Below, in pieces: positions 1 to 6,997 of a stretch of 8,196 nt of DNA. The stretch comes from Solirubrobacterales bacterium (GTDB taxonomy: Bacteria > Actinomycetota > Thermoleophilia > Solirubrobacterales > Solirubrobacteraceae): positions 3,191-11,386 of the forward strand of contig QHBV01000026.1 in assembly GCA_003244035.1 (NCBI GenBank), given 5' to 3'. Below the pieces are notes generated by a model, which saw only the letters and a list, made by a program, of their open reading frames with translations, had not been told where the DNA came from and made no database searches. The translations under genes were made by a program, and so were the position numbers. Positions within the stretch are counted from its first letter, which is position 1, and each line of letters begins with the position of its first letter.

Positions 1-243
1 CTCGCCGAGGTCGTGCGCAACCTTGCGATCCGCGAGGCCGAGAAGGGCCTGTCGACCGGCGAGAAGCAGATGTATACGCGCGCCAAGAAGATCCTGTGCT
101 CAGAGCTCATGTACGCCCTGGCGCTGGACGAAGACGAGATCGAGGAGCACCTCCATCGGCTGCTCACCGAGCACTCGCATAGCAACGGAAACGGAAACGG
201 CGGGGTGGCCAGCCACGGCAAGGTGGCCATCGTGGCGAAATAG
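1..243 (+). CDS. carD: CarD-family transcriptional regulator, C-terminal part (5' end outside window)
   Basis: An open frame runs from the first base to a TAG stop and gives 80 visible residues, beginning LAEVVRNLAIREAEKGLSTG. This helical segment (LAEVVR-x-L, GLSTGEKQMYxxAKKIL, SELxxAL) resembles the C-terminal DNA-binding helical domain of CarD/CdnL proteins. Family knowledge: CarD binds the RNA polymerase beta subunit through its N-terminal domain and stabilises the open complex at promoters such as those of rRNA genes. That N-terminal domain would lie to the left and is not visible. After the helices comes a polar tail of about 25 residues rich in Ser, His, Asn and Gly, ending in a basic VAIVAK, which looks disordered. 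The stop is 5 bases before ispD. carD-ispD-ispF is a recurrent actinobacterial gene order and supports the call. An in-frame ATG at 70 is internal to the domain and is not a likely start. Confidence 0.8.
   Translation, partial: LAEVVRNLAIREAEKGLSTGEKQMYTRAKKILCSELMYALALDEDEIEEHLHRLLTEHSHSNGNGNGGVASHGKVAIVAK
184..201 (+). repeat. Three-copy hexamer repeat in the carD tail
   Basis: The hexamer AACGGA occurs three times in a row (last copy AACGGC), in frame, and encodes Asn-Gly-Asn-Gly-Asn-Gly. It lies in the low-complexity tail after the CarD helical domain. Slippage at such a repeat could change the tail length without shifting the frame. Confidence 0.8.
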
Positions 244-248
244 GCGGG

Positions 249-920
249 ATGGCGGTCGCGTTGATCGTGGCCGCTGGACGTGGCGAGCGCCTTGGGGCAA
301 GACTTGGGGCAACGGGGTCCAAGGCGCTCATCACGGTTGCGGGCAGGCCGATGCTCGAGTGGAGCCTCAGCGCCCTGCGCGCGGTCACGGAGGTGAAGAC
401 GGTGGTGATCGCGTTACCGAGTACGACGAGCTTCTCCGCCCCGCGCCGCGACGACGTGATCGTGGTGGCCGGCGGCGCCACCCGGTCGGAGTCGGTCCAG
501 GCAGCGCTCGCGGCGGCGCCCGACGGCGACCCCGTGATCGTGCACGACGCCGCTCGCCCACTCGCGCGCCCGGAGCTGTTCGAGCAGGCGCTGCTGGAGC
601 TGGCGCAATCCGGCGCTGACGCGGTAATCGCCGCGGCTCCCGTCTCGGACACGATCAAGCAGGTCGCCGACGACGGGCACACGGTGACCAGGACGCTCGA
701 GCGCTCACGGCTGTGGGCGGTCCAGACGCCGCAGGTGTTCCGCCGCACGGCGCTCGAGCGAGCCCTCGACGTTCCCCCTGACGTGCTCGCGTCGGCCACG
801 GATGACGCCTGGCTGGTCGAGCGAGCGGGCGGAGTCGTTCGCGTGACGGAGGCGCCGCCGGAGAACATCAAGGTCACGACGCCTGCCGATCTGCGCCTCG
901 CCGAAATGCTGCTCGGATGA
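249..920 (+). CDS. ispD: 2-C-methyl-D-erythritol 4-phosphate cytidylyltransferase (IspD)
   Basis: This 223-residue enzyme of the MEP isoprenoid pathway makes CDP-methylerythritol from MEP and CTP in the cytoplasm. Its length is typical for the family. Visible motifs are the N-terminal CTP-binding loop AAGRGERLG (residues 8-16) with the following Lys25, VHDAARP (98-104), DTIK (134-137), TPQ (160-162), TDD (184-186) and NIKVT (206-210) near the C-terminus, in the same order as in E. coli IspD. The ATG at 249 is the only sensible start because the protein immediately enters the beta strand before the CTP loop. It lies 5 bases after the carD stop, with only a weak purine-rich stretch upstream. 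The stop TGA overlaps the ispF start as ATGA, which suggests translational coupling. The long reverse-strand frame over this gene is a GC-bias shadow. Confidence 0.96.
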   Translation: MAVALIVAAGRGERLGARLGATGSKALITVAGRPMLEWSLSALRAVTEVKTVVIALPSTTSFSAPRRDDVIVVAGGATRSESVQAALAAAPDGDPVIVHDAARPLARPELFEQALLELAQSGADAVIAAAPVSDTIKQVADDGHTVTRTLERSRLWAVQTPQVFRRTALERALDVPPDVLASATDDAWLVERAGGVVRVTEAPPENIKVTTPADLRLAEMLLG

Positions 921-1393
921 TCGCCATGGGGATCGGCTACGATCGCCACCGCCTCGCCGCCGGCCGGCGCCTGGTGTTGGGTGGAATCGAGCTCGAGCAC
1001 GACAGCGGACTCGACGGTCATTCCGATGCTGACGTGCTCTCTCACGCGATCATCGACGCACTGCTCGGCGCCGCGGCGCTGGGCGACATCGGCCAGCACT
1101 TCCCCGACACCGACGAGCGCTACCGCGACGCGAGCTCGATCGAGCTGCTGGGCCAGACAGTGGCGCTGCTGGCCGAGCGCGGCTTCGCGACTCGCCACGT
1201 GGACGCGACGGTCATGATCGAGCGGCCCCAGCTCGCGCCGGTCCGCGAGCGGATCCGCGTCACGCTCGCCACAGCGCTGGGCCTCCCCGTCGAGCACGTG
1301 AGCGTCAAAGCCACCCGTGGCGAGGGGCTGGGGTTCGTCGGGCGCGAGGAGGGTGCGGCGGCGCTGGCGGTGGCGACGGTGGAGGATCGCTGA
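917..1393 (+). CDS. ispF: 2-C-methyl-D-erythritol 2,4-cyclodiphosphate synthase (IspF)
   Basis: This 158-residue cytoplasmic enzyme cyclises CDP-ME 2-phosphate to MEcPP with release of CMP, two steps after IspD. It normally works as a trimer with one metal site per subunit. Metal ligands are visible as Asp9 and His11 (in GYDRH) and His43 (in LSHAIIDALLGAAALGDIG). The motifs HSDAD (35-39), FPDTD (62-66) and KATRGEGLGFVGREEG (131-146) are all in place. The last motif normally reads KATTxE, so one Thr is replaced by Arg here, which is a mild variation. The start could be ATG 917 (ATGA overlap with ispD) or the in-frame ATG at 926, which would give an N-terminus closer to the usual M-x-IGxGYD. 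Neither has a clear Shine-Dalgarno sequence. The stop codon abuts the stop codon of the convergent gene. Confidence 0.96.
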   Translation: MIAMGIGYDRHRLAAGRRLVLGGIELEHDSGLDGHSDADVLSHAIIDALLGAAALGDIGQHFPDTDERYRDASSIELLGQTVALLAERGFATRHVDATVMIERPQLAPVRERIRVTLATALGLPVEHVSVKATRGEGLGFVGREEGAAALAVATVEDR

Positions 1394-1398
1394 TCAGC
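1389..1398. other. Palindrome formed by two abutting convergent stop codons
   Basis: The perfect 10-base palindrome GCTGATCAGC contains the ispF stop (TGA, 1391-1393) directly next to the reverse-strand stop of the FadH-like gene (1396-1394). No intergenic base exists, so no separate terminator can sit between the operons. The stem is too short to count as an intrinsic terminator and has no T-tract on either side. Confidence 0.85.
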
Positions 1399-3472
1399 CG
1401 GTGCGCACCTCCCCCGTCAGCCCCAGCGCGCGGGGGGCGTGCGCGCCTTCCCTGAAGGCACGCTCCGCGTCGAGCTCGGCGGCACCGGACGCCCCGCCGA
1501 TGACCACGTGCGGCTGGCCCGAGCGCTGTAGCGGCGCGATCAGCGCATCCTCGGGCTGCTGGCCGGCGGCGATTACCACGGTCCGCGCCGGCACCCGGCG
1601 CTCGGCGGCGGTGGCGTCGCGGATCAGGACCGCGTCTGGCTCGATCGACTCGTAGCCGACCCCGGTCAGGATCTCGACGCCTGCCAGACGCAGCGCTCCG
1701 AGCACCGCCCAGCGCGTGGAGGGCCCGATCCGCTCCCCCACGCGGGAGCCGCGGCGCATCAGGGTGACGCGGCGAGGCGCATGGCCGGGGGACGTGGGCT
1801 CGGGCCGATCGAGCGGCAGGCCGTAGGTCGCGTAAAACGCCGCCTTCGGATGGCCGCCGGCGCGATGGCTGAGCAGGTGGGCGACGTCGACGCCGATCCC
1901 GCCGGCGCCGATGATCGCGACGCTCTCGCCGGCACGGTCGCCGCGAGCGTCCGGATCGAGCAGCTCGGCGTAGCTGATCACGTGTGGGAGCTCGGCCCCG
2001 GGCAGCTCGATCGCCCGCGGCGTCACCCCGGTAGCGAGCACCACGCCATCGAAGCCCGCCAGCGCGCCGGCATCGCGTACACGTGTACCGAGCGACACCG
2101 CGACACCGAGCCGCGACAGCTCTGCCTCGAAGTAGGCGATCGTTTGCGCGAAGTCCGCCTTGCCGGGAATCCGGCAGGCCAGCCGGAACTGACCCCCTAG
2201 CCGCTGCGCCGCCTCGAGCAGCTCGACCCGGTGGCCTGCGACTGCGAGCGCGCGAGCCGCCTCCATCCCGGCGGGGCCGCCACCGACGACCGCGACCCGC
2301 TGCCCCGCCGGCGAGCCCGGACTGCGGCCCCGGCGCCCGGCGCCGTGCGCTCCCGGAGGGGCGGGAAGCTCGAGCTCGTGTCCCGCGCGCGGGTTGACCA
2401 CGCACGAGACGCGGCGGTCGAAGATCGAGCGATCGATGCACGCCTGGTTGCAGGCGATGCAGACGTTCACGGCGCGGGGGCGCCGCTCGCGGCCCTTACG
2501 CACGATCTCGGGGTCGGCCAGGAACGGCCGGGCGAGCGAGACGAAGTCGGCGTCGCCGGCGCCGAGCACCTCGTCGGCGCCGTCGAGGGTGTTGATCCGG
2601 CCCGACGCGATTATCGGAACCGTGACCGCGCGCCTGATCGCTCGGGCGAACGGCGCCCAGGCCCCGGGTGGCACCAACCCCTGCACCGTGGGGATCCTCG
2701 ACTCGTGCCAGCCGATGCCGACGTCCAGCGCATCGGCGAAGCCCTCCGCGAGCCGGCGCGCGAGCTCCACCACCTCCGCCGGTTCGGCGCCGCCGGGGAC
2801 GAGGTCGGCGCCTGAGATGCGGTACACCACGGCCTGCCCGGGGCCACTCGCCTCGCGCACCGCCGCGGCGACTTGGAGCGGGAAGCGCATCCGGCGCTCG
2901 GCGTCCCCGCCCCAGCGATCCTTGCGCAGGTTGGTCGCCGGCGCCATGAACTGGTTGAGCAGGTAACCCTCGGAGCCCATGATCTCGACGCCGGCGAAGC
3001 CGAGCTCACGCGCGCGCTGCGCGCCGCGCGCGAAGTCCTCGATCGTCTGGAGGATCTCCTCGTGGGAGAGCGCTCGCGGCTCGCAGCGGCTGTAGGCCGA
3101 ATACACGGCCGAGGGCGCGACGGGCTGCAGGCCGAAGGACTCCCGGTACGCGTAGCGACCGGCGTGAAAGAGCTGGAGCAGGATCCGCCCTCCGGCCCGG
3201 TTCACCGCCGACGCGGCTCGCCGGAGCTTCGCCGCGTCGGAGTCCTGGTTTACGAAGCTGTAGTGGCGCCCGCCGGCGCCGACCCGGCTGACGGCCGAGC
3301 CGCCGGTCACGATCAGCCCGGCGTCGCCCTCGGCGCGCTCGCGGTAGAACGCCGCCAGCGCGCGGCCGCCGTCGTCGAGCGCCTCCAGGCCGAGGTGCAT
3401 CGACCCCATCACGATCCGGTGGGAGAGCGCCAGCGGACCGATCCCCCCCTCCTGCCAGACGTGCCCCAGCAC
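1394..3472 (-). CDS. FadH-like 2,4-dienoyl-CoA reductase (NADH:flavin oxidoreductase/old yellow enzyme family)
   Basis: The protein has 692 residues, close to E. coli FadH (about 672), and the same domain order. An N-terminal FMN TIM barrel (about 1-330) contains MGSMH, HAGRY, MGSEGY and GIGWHESRIPT. Tyr170 and His256 match the FadH catalytic Tyr and His. A 4Fe-4S motif CX2CX3CX11C follows (Cys338, 341, 345, 357), then an FAD-binding Rossmann fold with VVGGGPAG (395-402) and LATG (479-482), then an NAD(P) Rossmann fold with IIGAGGIG (520-527). FadH enzymes reduce a conjugated dienoyl-CoA using NADPH. In this operon the substrate may be a cyclohexadiene-carboxyl-CoA, which is inference. No ATG is available near the 5' end. 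GTG at 3472, 8 bases after the short-chain dehydrogenase stop, gives the expected N-terminus. The frame stays open upstream to 4399, but that part overlaps the dehydrogenase and is not protein-like. A linker of about 20 residues rich in Gly, Arg and Pro after the cluster motif is unlike FadH. It is the last gene of the operon. Confidence 0.9.
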   Translation of the reverse strand: MLGHVWQEGGIGPLALSHRIVMGSMHLGLEALDDGGRALAAFYRERAEGDAGLIVTGGSAVSRVGAGGRHYSFVNQDSDAAKLRRAASAVNRAGGRILLQLFHAGRYAYRESFGLQPVAPSAVYSAYSRCEPRALSHEEILQTIEDFARGAQRARELGFAGVEIMGSEGYLLNQFMAPATNLRKDRWGGDAERRMRFPLQVAAAVREASGPGQAVVYRISGADLVPGGAEPAEVVELARRLAEGFADALDVGIGWHESRIPTVQGLVPPGAWAPFARAIRRAVTVPIIASGRINTLDGADEVLGAGDADFVSLARPFLADPEIVRKGRERRPRAVNVCIACNQACIDRSIFDRRVSCVVNPRAGHELELPAPPGAHGAGRRGRSPGSPAGQRVAVVGGGPAGMEAARALAVAGHRVELLEAAQRLGGQFRLACRIPGKADFAQTIAYFEAELSRLGVAVSLGTRVRDAGALAGFDGVVLATGVTPRAIELPGAELPHVISYAELLDPDARGDRAGESVAIIGAGGIGVDVAHLLSHRAGGHPKAAFYATYGLPLDRPEPTSPGHAPRRVTLMRRGSRVGERIGPSTRWAVLGALRLAGVEILTGVGYESIEPDAVLIRDATAAERRVPARTVVIAAGQQPEDALIAPLQRSGQPHVVIGGASGAAELDAERAFREGAHAPRALGLTGEVRTG

Positions 3473-3480
3473 GCCCGGGC

Positions 3481-4281
3481 CTAATCCATCTCGGACTGAA
3501 ACGGCGGCGCGATCGCAGTCAGGCCGCCGTCGACCACGAGCGTCGTGCCGGTCACGTACCCGGCAGCCGGCGAGAGCAGGAACAGCACGCAGTCGGCGAC
3601 CTCCTGGACGGTGCCCATGCGCTGCTTGGGGAGCTTCGGCAGCACGGTCTCGAGCGGCGGCACCCGGCCGGTGCCGTAGAAGTACGCGGAGGAGTCGGAC
3701 TCGATGATGCCGCCGCTGACCGCGTTGACGTTGATTCCAGGCCCGAGCTCGACCGCCATGTACCGCACCCACGCCTCGATGGCCGCCTTGGCGGACCCGA
3801 GATTCGCATAGGTGGGATAGGCGCGAATGCTGCCGTAGCTCGACATCACGACGATCCGGCCGCCGTCCTGCATCAACCGCGCAGCCCGCTGCGTGCCGAT
3901 CACGAACGCACGGACGTTGGTGTTGAAGGTGCGCTCGAGATGGTGGGGCCCCAGCTCCATGAACGGGCGAAAGTTGCTGGCCGCGGCGTTCGAGACGAAG
4001 AAGTCGAGCCGGCCGAAGCGCTCGGCCACCTGGTCGAACATCGCCTCGAGCTGCTCGAGGCTCTCCACGTCGGCGCGGATCGCGAGCGGGGTCGCACCCA
4101 TGCGCTCGAGCTCGGCGACGGTCCCCTGCGCGGCCTCCTGGTTCTGTCGGTAGTTGACGATCGGCGTGGCTCCGCGGGCGGCGAGGCTCAGCGCGAGCGC
4201 CCGCCCGATCCCGCGTGTGCCGCCGGTGATCAGCGCGACCTTGCCCTGAAAGCCTTGGGATTCGGGTTTGCTCGCGCTCAT
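3481..4281 (-). CDS. Short-chain dehydrogenase/reductase, enoyl-thioester reductase type (FabL/ChcA-like)
   Basis: This 266-residue Rossmann-fold oxidoreductase has the cofactor loop TGGTRGIG (19-26), DV (71-72), SNAAAS (97-102, equivalent to NNAG) and NAVSGGIIESD (186-196). The catalytic Tyr158 and Lys165 are spaced as YX6K instead of the YX3K of ordinary ketoreductases, after SSYGSIRAY. YX6K together with NAVSGG is characteristic of B. subtilis FabL-type enoyl reductases. The 1-cyclohexenylcarbonyl-CoA reductase ChcA also belongs to this superfamily. Such enzymes reduce an alpha,beta double bond of a CoA or ACP thioester with NAD(P)H. In this operon it is the best candidate for the ring double-bond reductions that lead to cyclohexanecarboxyl-CoA (inference). 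The alternative is a fatty-acid-synthesis enoyl-ACP reductase. ATG 4281 overlaps the upstream stop as ATGA. The first 10 residues are a polar extension. Confidence 0.88.
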   Translation of the reverse strand: MSASKPESQGFQGKVALITGGTRGIGRALALSLAARGATPIVNYRQNQEAAQGTVAELERMGATPLAIRADVESLEQLEAMFDQVAERFGRLDFFVSNAAASNFRPFMELGPHHLERTFNTNVRAFVIGTQRAARLMQDGGRIVVMSSYGSIRAYPTYANLGSAKAAIEAWVRYMAVELGPGINVNAVSGGIIESDSSAYFYGTGRVPPLETVLPKLPKQRMGTVQEVADCVLFLLSPAAGYVTGTTLVVDGGLTAIAPPFQSEMD

Positions 4282-5393
4282 CGCCGCAGCAGCTCCCGGG
4301 CGATCGTCGTCTTCTGGATCTCCGCGGTGCCCTCCTCGAAGCGCTGGGCGCGCGCGTCACGGTAGACGCGTTCGATCGGGCTCGAGGACCAGTACCCAAC
4401 CCCGCCGTGAACCTGCAGCGCCGAGTCGGTCACCCGCTGCAGCATCTCGGTCGCGAACAGCTTCGCCATCGAGGACTCGGCGATCGCCCCGCCTTCCCGT
4501 TCCCACATGGCCGCCGCGTGCAGCGCCAGGCTCCGCGCGGCCTCGATCTCGGTCGCCATCTCCGCCAGTCTGAAGGCGATCGCCTGCCGCTGGGCGATCT
4601 TGCGCCCGAACGTCTCGCGTTGCTGGGCATAGGCGAGGGCCAGCTCCAGCGCGCGCGCCGCCAGCCCCACGCAGGTCATCGCGACCGAGATCCGGCTTGG
4701 CGCGAGAAAGCCACTGAGCGCGATCGAGAGCCCTTCGCCCTCCTGCCCGAGCCGGTTGACGACGGGGACCGGCGCGCGGTCGAACACGAGGTGGGCATGG
4801 TCGGTCCCGCGCACGCCCATCGTCTCGGGCATCACGTTCGCCTGGACCCCGTCGCCCCGCGGCGGCACCATCAACGCGACCGTCCCGGCGGCACCGCGCG
4901 TCCCCGCCACGCGCGCGAAGCACAGCAGGTAGTCGGCGATCGTCCCGAAGGTGATCAGGTGCTTCTCCCCGCTCAGGTAGTAGATCTCACCCTCGCGAAC
5001 CACGCTGGCGCGCAGGTCGGCCCCGGTCCCGGCGGTTGGCTCGGTCAGCGTGAAGGCGACCTTGATCTCGCCGGCGATCTGCGGCAGGACGAAGCGCTCA
5101 CGCTGCTCCTGGGTGGCGTGCGAATCGAGCGGGCGCCAGATCCCGTTGCAGACGTGGACGATCATCCGCAACGAAGCGTGCGAGCGCGAGAACAGCTCGA
5201 GCAGCTCGAGGTAGCGCGTCAGTGGGATCCCCTGGCCGCCGAACTCGCGGGGCGCCGCGAGCCGCAGGTAGCCGCGATCGCGGAGCTGAGCCCAGAGCTC
5301 GTCGGGCACGCGGCGCTCGCGCTCGATCAGCTCCGCCCAGCGCTCCCCCTCGTCGCGCACGTAGTTGAGCACCTCCTCTCGCAGGGCGGTCAT
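4278..5393 (-). CDS. Acyl-CoA dehydrogenase family flavoprotein
   Basis: The protein has 371 residues, the usual length of a single-domain-set acyl-CoA dehydrogenase. The N-terminal helical domain contains YLRLAAPREFGGQG (42-55). The middle beta domain has AFTLTEPTAGTGAD (113-126), the FAD-contact motif, and WSSSP (335-339) occurs later. The C-terminal helical domain has QRETFGRKIAQRQAI (258-272), QVHGGVGY (327-334) and RFEEGTAEIQ (351-360). Glu354 sits at the position of the catalytic base in the classical YEGT motif, so the enzyme looks active. These FAD enzymes interconvert acyl-CoA and 2-enoyl-CoA. In this operon the likely substrate is a cyclohexane- or cyclohexene-carboxyl-CoA (inference). 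Whether it oxidises or runs in the reductive direction cannot be told from sequence. ATG 5393 overlaps the ligase stop as ATGA, and GAGG lies about 10 bases upstream. Its stop overlaps the next start in the same way. Confidence 0.92.
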   Translation of the reverse strand: MTALREEVLNYVRDEGERWAELIERERRVPDELWAQLRDRGYLRLAAPREFGGQGIPLTRYLELLELFSRSHASLRMIVHVCNGIWRPLDSHATQEQRERFVLPQIAGEIKVAFTLTEPTAGTGADLRASVVREGEIYYLSGEKHLITFGTIADYLLCFARVAGTRGAAGTVALMVPPRGDGVQANVMPETMGVRGTDHAHLVFDRAPVPVVNRLGQEGEGLSIALSGFLAPSRISVAMTCVGLAARALELALAYAQQRETFGRKIAQRQAIAFRLAEMATEIEAARSLALHAAAMWEREGGAIAESSMAKLFATEMLQRVTDSALQVHGGVGYWSSSPIERVYRDARAQRFEEGTAEIQKTTIARELLRR

Positions 5394-6997
5394 CTCGTCA
5401 CCGCCTCGCTCTGGACGAGCTCCCCGGCGCGGGCGCGCAGCACGTTCTTCTGGATCTTGCCCGACGCCGTCTTCGGGAGCGCGTCCACGAGCTCGAGCCG
5501 CTCGGGCCAGTAGGTCTTGGCCACGCGGGCCGAGTGAAGGTGCTCCTGGATCGCGGCGAAGTCGAGCTCGGCGCCCGGCGCCGCCACGATGAACGCGCAC
5601 GCACGCTCGCCCAGGCGCTCGTCGGGCATCGCCACGATCGCGAGCTCGCGCACGGCCGGATGCGCGTACAGGAGCTGCTCGACCTCGGCGACCGGGACCT
5701 TCTCGCCGCCGCGGTTGATCACGTCCTTGACCCGGCCGGTGATCCGGACGTAGCCGTCTGAGTCGATCCTCGCGAGGTCCCCCGTGCGGTAGAAGCCGTC
5801 GGGCGAGATCGCCTCGGCGCTCAGCTCGGGCCGGTTGAGGTAGCCCTCGAACAGGCAGTCGGTGTGGACCTCGAAGTTGCCCTCGGCGCCCGGCAGCAGC
5901 GCCCCTCCCAGATCGTCGCGCACCCGCGCCCGGACGCCCCGGAGCGTCCGCCCGTCGGTGCCCCACGCGCGCTCGGGCGGATCCCCGGGAGCGAACGCCG
6001 TCCCCAGGCAGGTCTCGGTCGTGCCCCACGCCCCGCCGACCTCGGCACCGAGCACCTCGCGCGCCGCGCGGGCGAGCTCGCGGGGGACCGCGGCACCGGT
6101 CGCCACGAATGTGCGCAGGCTCGGGGGAGGATTGCCGTCGGCGTCCCTGGCCGAACCCACCAGGTCGGCCAGGAACGGGGTAGCCGCCTGCACGAACGTC
6201 ACCCCGAAGCGCCGGATCGCCTCGAGCCCGGCTTCGGCGTCCCATGCCTCCTGCAGCACCTGCGTCGCGCCGAGCCGCAGCGCGATCCACATTCCGTAGA
6301 GGAAGCCCGTCTGGTGGGCGAGCGGCGAGGGCACGAACACGACGTCGTCGGGGCCGAGGCCGAAGTGATCTATGTGGGCATCGGCGGCGCGCATCAGCGC
6401 ATCGTGGCGGTGCAGGACGCCCTTGGGCTCCCCGGAGGTGCCGGAGGTGAACAGCAGCTGGGCGATCTGGTCAGCGCGCGGGCGGTGTTCCGCCGGCGCA
6501 GCGCAGCGCGTGGCCGCAGGCTCGGCGAGCCCCTCGCCGTCCCCCAGCACGACCACGTGCTCGAGCTCGGGCAGCGCCTCCCGCAGGGCCAGCGCCGTCG
6601 CGGCATGGTCGTGGCCCCGGAAGCGGTCAGGGACGAACAGCACGCGCGTGCCGCTCTCACGCAGCATGAACCGCAGCTCGCGCTCGCGGAAGATCGGCAT
6701 CAGCGGCTCGCAGACGGCGCCGAGGCGCAGCGTCGCGAGTGCGAGCGTGACGAACTCGGGGCGGTTGGGCAGTTGCAGGGCGATGGCCTCGCCGGGGGCG
6801 ACCCCGAGCGAGAGCAGCGTGCTCGCGGCGTGATCCACCGCAGTCGCGAGCGCGCTCCAGCTCCACAGCTCCGTGATGGCGCCGTGGGCGTGCACTCCTG
6901 CGATCGCGAGCTCGCCGGGGCGCTCGCGGGCGTGACGGTCGAGGTCATCGAGGATCAGCCCGCCGGTCGAGTCTCCACGTCGGCCGCCCCGGGTCAT
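5390..6997 (-). CDS. AMP-forming acyl-CoA ligase (ANL superfamily), probable alicyclic carboxylate-CoA ligase
   Basis: A complete 535-residue adenylate-forming enzyme. The phosphate-binding loop TSGTSGEPKG is at 184-193, the WGTTE motif at 324-328, YRTGD at 403-407 with the ribose-binding Asp407, and the hinge region GRVKDVINRGGEKV at 421-434. PKTASGK at 508-514 contains the catalytic Lys514. This class activates a carboxylic acid with ATP and transfers it to CoA. The sequence resembles the branch of medium-chain, cyclohexanecarboxylate and 2,3-dihydroxybenzoate ligases, but substrate cannot be read from the motifs. Operon context suggests shikimate or a cyclohexadiene/cyclohexene carboxylate derived from it (inference). 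The pathway enzymes that follow all act on CoA thioesters, which fits a CoA-loading step here. ATG 6997 overlaps the upstream stop as ATGA. No strong Shine-Dalgarno sequence is visible, so translation is probably coupled. Confidence 0.9.
   Translation of the reverse strand: MTRGGRRGDSTGGLILDDLDRHARERPGELAIAGVHAHGAITELWSWSALATAVDHAASTLLSLGVAPGEAIALQLPNRPEFVTLALATLRLGAVCEPLMPIFRERELRFMLRESGTRVLFVPDRFRGHDHAATALALREALPELEHVVVLGDGEGLAEPAATRCAAPAEHRPRADQIAQLLFTSGTSGEPKGVLHRHDALMRAADAHIDHFGLGPDDVVFVPSPLAHQTGFLYGMWIALRLGATQVLQEAWDAEAGLEAIRRFGVTFVQAATPFLADLVGSARDADGNPPPSLRTFVATGAAVPRELARAAREVLGAEVGGAWGTTETCLGTAFAPGDPPERAWGTDGRTLRGVRARVRDDLGGALLPGAEGNFEVHTDCLFEGYLNRPELSAEAISPDGFYRTGDLARIDSDGYVRITGRVKDVINRGGEKVPVAEVEQLLYAHPAVRELAIVAMPDERLGERACAFIVAAPGAELDFAAIQEHLHSARVAKTYWPERLELVDALPKTASGKIQKNVLRARAGELVQSEAVTR

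Noticed and set aside
164..1297. Reverse-strand open frame of 377 codons opposite ispD and ispF
   Set aside because: It lies across two genes with unmistakable motifs, its translation is Ala/Ser/Arg-rich, and it has no domain.
1378..1413. GGAGG...CCTCC inverted repeat as a terminator between the convergent operons
   Set aside because: The stem is only 5 pairs with a loop of more than 20 bases and no T-tract, which is expected by chance in GC-rich DNA.
3473..4399. N-terminal extension of the FadH-like frame up to 4399, which would give a 1001-residue protein
   Set aside because: The extra 309 codons overlap the short-chain dehydrogenase gene and read as Arg-rich noise. Homology starts just after GTG 3472.
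5121..5126. Asp90 of the acyl-CoA dehydrogenase as the special Asp base of 1,4-dehydrogenating cyclohexenecarboxyl-CoA dehydrogenases
   Set aside because: The idea rests on a similar residue number recalled from memory. Without an alignment the equivalence cannot be supported.
4407..5513. Long plus-strand open frame (368 codons) opposite the acyl-CoA dehydrogenase
   Set aside because: The translation is rich in Arg, Gly, His and Asp with no recognisable motif, and the opposite strand encodes a clear family member. It is a shadow of GC-biased codons.
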